Shown: piece after piece, positions 41,524 through 43,781 of the stretch
Position numbering within the stretch: the first letter of the stretch is position 1
How the letters are laid out: every line of letters begins with the position of its first letter
Origin: Chitinophagales bacterium
GTDB taxonomy: Bacteria; Bacteroidota; Bacteroidia; Chitinophagales; Chitinophagaceae
Direction of reading: 5' to 3'
Length of the DNA stretch: 43,781 nucleotides
Assembly (NCBI GenBank): GCA_017303455.1
Contig: JAFLBM010000015.1
Location: forward strand, 81,480 to 125,260
Notes under the pieces: model-generated
The model's input: the letters and a program-made list of their open reading frames with translations, nothing else
Told to the model about the DNA's origin: nothing
Database searches by the model: none
Translations under genes and position numbers: made by a program

Positions 41524-42348
41524 TTATTTCTTTTGGGCGAGTACCATCCAGTCCCAGGGTTTAGGTTCTTTCAGCCATTTGGGTGGTTGATGAAATTCTG
41601 TTGACCAGTCGTATTCTATTTTTTGTGTATCCAGTGTGTTGAAACCTTCGTTGGCCAATAGCAGTTGCAATTCTTCTTTCAGGTAATGTTTGGTGGGAAC
41701 ATGATCGAGATCCATATTTCCCTGTATCATGTTCTTGTATTTCTTCAATGCCATTGCGCCGGAAATTTTATCCGAATAATATTTCTTGTCAATATTCCAT
41801 TTCTGCTGAATGATGCGGCTAAACATCCATGACTCTAATGCCGGAACGGTTAATACTAAATAACCGGCTTTCCTGGTACAGGAAGATAGGTTTTTAAAAA
41901 AAGCATTTCTCTTTTTCATGGAATCCGTGAGTATTGCATTGATGCAGATTGTGACATCGCATTTCGGCAATTTGATTATCGGAGAAGAAAGATCGGCCCG
42001 GAGATACTCCACGTTTGCATAGCCGGGATAATTTTTTGCTGCTATCTCCAGGTTCTTTGCCGAAATATCTGCAGCGATCACTTTCTTAAAGGCGGGGGCG
42101 AGAACAGGCAGCCATTTGCCAATTGCACAACCGGCATCCAGCACTGTTTTACCCGGGCCAGCGATCTTTTCAATGGCTGAACGGATGATGGCTTTCTTAT
42201 CATTATGCAGCACATCAAAGATCTCATCATTATAGGCCGGTGCGATTCTTTCCCAATATTTCCTGTCCATGCAATAGATATTTTCCACAAAATACGGCTT
42301 TGGTCTGCTTTTGGTTATAAGAAATTCCGCCAGCCATTTTTCTTTCAC
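41524..42348 (-). CDS. Class I SAM-dependent methyltransferase
   Basis: This 274-residue Rossmann-fold methyltransferase has motif I VLDAGCAIGKW (S-adenosylmethionine binding), motif II VIAADISAKNL with the acidic ribose contact, motif III YLRADLSSP and motif IV CDVTICINAIL. Residues 1-45 include YWERIAPAYNDEIFDV, resembling UbiE-like family N-termini. The start could be later (MDRKYWERIA, 26 codons in). Substrate unknown. The gene stands alone, divergent from a possible small membrane peptide. Confidence 0.85.
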   Translation of the reverse strand: MKEKWLAEFLITKSRPKPYFVENIYCMDRKYWERIAPAYNDEIFDVLHNDKKAIIRSAIEKIAGPGKTVLDAGCAIGKWLPVLAPAFKKVIAADISAKNLEIAAKNYPGYANVEYLRADLSSPIIKLPKCDVTICINAILTDSMKKRNAFFKNLSSCTRKAGYLVLTVPALESWMFSRIIQQKWNIDKKYYSDKISGAMALKKYKNMIQGNMDLDHVPTKHYLKEELQLLLANEGFNTLDTQKIEYDWSTEFHQPPKWLKEPKPWDWMVLAQKK

Positions 42349-42407
42349 CAGGAAGGAGCCTCTTTTGTAATACGGTTCAATATTCTTTTATTTTAAACTA
42401 AGTGGGA

Positions 42408-42503
42408 ATGAAAAAATTTAGCCAGCTGGGTTTTGCTGTTCATGCTCTTTTGTTCCTGGGAATTAATCTCCTGTTGTTCGTGGTACTCTTTGTTTTTTCC
42501 TGA
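42408..42503 (+). CDS. Possible 31-residue single-helix membrane peptide
   Basis: An ATG frame reads MKKFSQLGFAVHALLFLGIN and then a run of Leu, Val and Phe to FVFS-stop. It has a basic start and one long hydrophobic helix containing a His and an Asn, similar to the first helix of 2TM-domain proteins of Bacteroidota. It is followed 31 bp on by a strong hairpin (42535-42561) with weak T-tract, and lies in an otherwise empty 255-bp gap. Coding status is unproven. Confidence 0.4.
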   Translation: MKKFSQLGFAVHALLFLGINLLLFVVLFVFS

Positions 42504-42534
42504 TTCAATAGCAGCTAACAGTGCCAATGCCCGA

Positions 42535-42570
42535 TCCCCGCTTCGAGTAATGAAGCGGGGACTTTACTTT
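42535..42570 (+). terminator. Hairpin terminator after the possible small peptide
   Basis: A 10-bp stem (TCCCCGCTTC at 42535-42544 with its complement at 42552-42561) and a 7-nt loop are followed by ACTTTACTTTATT. It separates the small ORF from the lipoprotein gene. Confidence 0.65.
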
Positions 42571-42603
42571 ATTATTCTATATTTAGGGCATCAAATGATC
42601 AAT

Positions 42604-43476
42604 ATGAAAAAAATAATTCTCCCGGCACTGTTTTGCTCTCTCGTTTTTTTTATGATCTCCTGCAATCAAAAAGGAAGTGGGGAGACCTATACCCTGAAGA
42701 TGAAACTGGCAAAGGGTGATAAATTCACTCACGAAGTGGACACGAAACTGGACATGAGTTTTGATATGATGGGGCAGCCGATGGATATGAATATGACGAT
42801 GAACGGGCTGCTTGATTTTGAAGTGCAGGGTGATTCTGCCGGGCTCAAAGAAGTCGGAATGACCTATACGCAAATGAAAATGGGCATGAAGATGAAAGCA
42901 ATGGGGATAGAGAATATCACTGATTCTATTATGGATAAGGCAACAGGCAGGATCGTTGGCAAGACTGTAACGATGCAACTAAATGAAAAGAATGAGATCG
43001 TGAATACCAATAGTTTTGAGACCCTGGCTGATCCTGAAGAATTGGATGAAGCTACCCGTGAACAGATGAATAAAATGTTTTCCAAAGAGCAGTTGAACAG
43101 CATGCTGGGTATGATGTTCCAGATGTACCCGGATAAGCCGGTGAAAATTGGGGACAGCTGGGAGAATGAAACCAATACTTCTATGGCGGGTGTTGCCATG
43201 AAAGTAAAAGGCAAGTACACCTTAACTTCTGTGAAAGATGGCGTTGCTTTTATCGCCATGGAAGGAAAATTTTCCGGTAAAGGAAATATGGAACAGGGTG
43301 GAGTAGCGATGGAAATGGATATGGACGGCACCCAAAAAGGAACCGTCAATATCGGTCTGGCAGACGGCTACCTGAAAGACAGCGATTATAAAATTGAAGT
43401 GAAAGGGGCTATGAATGTAATGGGCCAAAAAATGCCATTGACCATGAAAGGGTACTATTTGATGAAGGGGAAATAA
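42604..43476 (+). CDS. Lipoprotein of unknown function (DUF6263-like)
   Basis: This 290-residue protein has a lipoprotein signal, MKKIILPALFCSLVFFMISC (C20). The mature protein is strikingly rich in methionine (MGQPMDMNMTMNG, then MKMGMKMKAMG) and beta-strand in character. A later segment, MYPDKPVKIGDSWENET, is typical of the DUF6263-type group of Bacteroidota lipoproteins. An ATG three codons upstream is possible; the frame opening at 42433 is rejected because it crosses a terminator hairpin. The role is unknown. It is convergent with topA and shares a bidirectional terminator. Confidence 0.8.
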   Translation: MKKIILPALFCSLVFFMISCNQKGSGETYTLKMKLAKGDKFTHEVDTKLDMSFDMMGQPMDMNMTMNGLLDFEVQGDSAGLKEVGMTYTQMKMGMKMKAMGIENITDSIMDKATGRIVGKTVTMQLNEKNEIVNTNSFETLADPEELDEATREQMNKMFSKEQLNSMLGMMFQMYPDKPVKIGDSWENETNTSMAGVAMKVKGKYTLTSVKDGVAFIAMEGKFSGKGNMEQGGVAMEMDMDGTQKGTVNIGLADGYLKDSDYKIEVKGAMNVMGQKMPLTMKGYYLMKGK

Positions 43477-43493
43477 AAAATATAATTACAAAT

Positions 43494-43521
43494 AAAAAAC
43501 CCTGCAATTGCAGGGTTTTTT
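43494..43521. terminator. Bidirectional rho-independent terminator
   Basis: A complete palindrome, CCCTGCAATTGCAGGG, is flanked by A6 on the left and T6 on the right. It lies between the convergent lipoprotein and topA genes. Confidence 0.9.
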
Positions 43522-43523
43522 AT

Positions 43524-43781
43524 TTACTTCTTCTTTTTGGGGGCAGCTTTCTTTTTCACCGCTGCTTTTTTCTTGGCCGGAGCTTTTTTGGTTTTCTTGG
43601 TGAATGCACCAGGTATTTCCAGTTCAATGAATTTCTTTACATCATCTAGCGTAAATGCAGCTGCTTCTTCCGCTGTATATTTTGTATCATCTGCTTTCTT
43701 GGGTATGCGGATGATCTTCTTGCCGTATTTCAGGATGGGTCCCCATCTTGCATTTTCAACAGAGATCTTTTCATCAGCCCA
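43524..43781 (-). CDS. topA: DNA topoisomerase I, C-terminal end (partial)
   Basis: Only the last 85 codons and stop are in the window. The frame reads WADEKISVENARWGPILKYG, then KKIIRIPKKADD, TAEEAAAFTLDDVKKFIEL and a Lys/Ala/Pro-rich basic tail. The ISVxNGRWGP-type segment and the KKADD..YTxEEA segment are the C-terminal (toprim-type topoisomerase DNA-binding repeat) region of Bacteroidota TopA, and the lysine-rich tail is common there. TopA relaxes negative supercoils. The catalytic part lies beyond the window. Confidence 0.85.
   Translation of the reverse strand, partial: WADEKISVENARWGPILKYGKKIIRIPKKADDTKYTAEEAAAFTLDDVKKFIELEIPGAFTKKTKKAPAKKKAAVKKKAAPKKKK

Noticed and set aside
1..43781. 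CRISPR arrays, insertion sequences, prophage or toxin-antitoxin modules
   Set aside because: I looked for regularly spaced repeats, transposase or integrase motifs and typical small toxin pairs, and found none.

Overview
The window is chromosomal DNA from a member of the Bacteroidota, most likely family Chitinophagaceae or a close relative. The evidence is a protein with a type IX secretion (T9SS) C-terminal sorting domain, a DUF3276/PUR-like protein, many promoter -7 elements fitting the Bacteroidota consensus TAnnTTTG, few Shine-Dalgarno sites, a YpdA-type (bacillithiol) reductase, and moderate GC content. I see no insertion sequence, phage, plasmid or CRISPR feature.

Positions 1-8100 hold an anaerobic redox module. 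On the minus strand lies an operon for a 2-oxoacid:ferredoxin oxidoreductase of the VorDBA(C) type (ferredoxin subunit, alpha, beta, and the first codons of gamma). Facing away from it on the plus strand is a complete NAD-coupled group 3d-like [NiFe] hydrogenase operon, hoxEFUYH. Its endopeptidase gene (hoxW-like) is convergent, and its stop codon shares a TTAA with the stop of hoxH. The 376-bp divergent region contains an FNR/CRP-type half-palindrome, TTGAT-N4-ATCAT, centred about 41.5 bp before the likely hox start site. This suggests oxygen- or redox-controlled H2 metabolism tied to pyridine-nucleotide and ferredoxin balance. No hyp maturation genes are in the window.

Positions 8100-24300 are mostly single housekeeping or surface genes: tRNA-Ser(UGA), a lone ABC exporter half, a PUR-like protein, a large T9SS-exported multidomain protein, a secreted Xaa-Pro aminopeptidase, tRNA-Lys(CUU), an MFS transporter, a monoheme lipoprotein, an Asp/Glu racemase, a CBS-domain protein, small membrane or secreted proteins, an acetyltransferase and a gamma-glutamyltransferase.

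Positions 24300-33400 carry two small unknown genes, a KAS III-like synthase, a thiolase whose 3' end is duplicated around a palindromic element, a cupin, an AraC regulator, a predicted zinc protease, a second acetyltransferase, YpdA and pyruvate dehydrogenase E1 beta.

Positions 33400-43781 carry an NtrC-like response regulator without a DNA-binding domain, a MerR/B12 regulator, signal peptidase I with an extra membrane domain, cytidine deaminase, Ogt, CsaA, a Tat-exported Gfo/Idh/MocA oxidoreductase, a transglutaminase-like protein, a methyltransferase, a possible 31-residue membrane peptide, a lipoprotein and the C-terminus of topoisomerase I.

Convergent genes are packed very tightly: seven pairs are separated by 11 bp or less. 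Several starts differ from the longest possible ORF. The shorter starts were chosen from homology, signal peptides or promoter position, and the reason is given in each entry.
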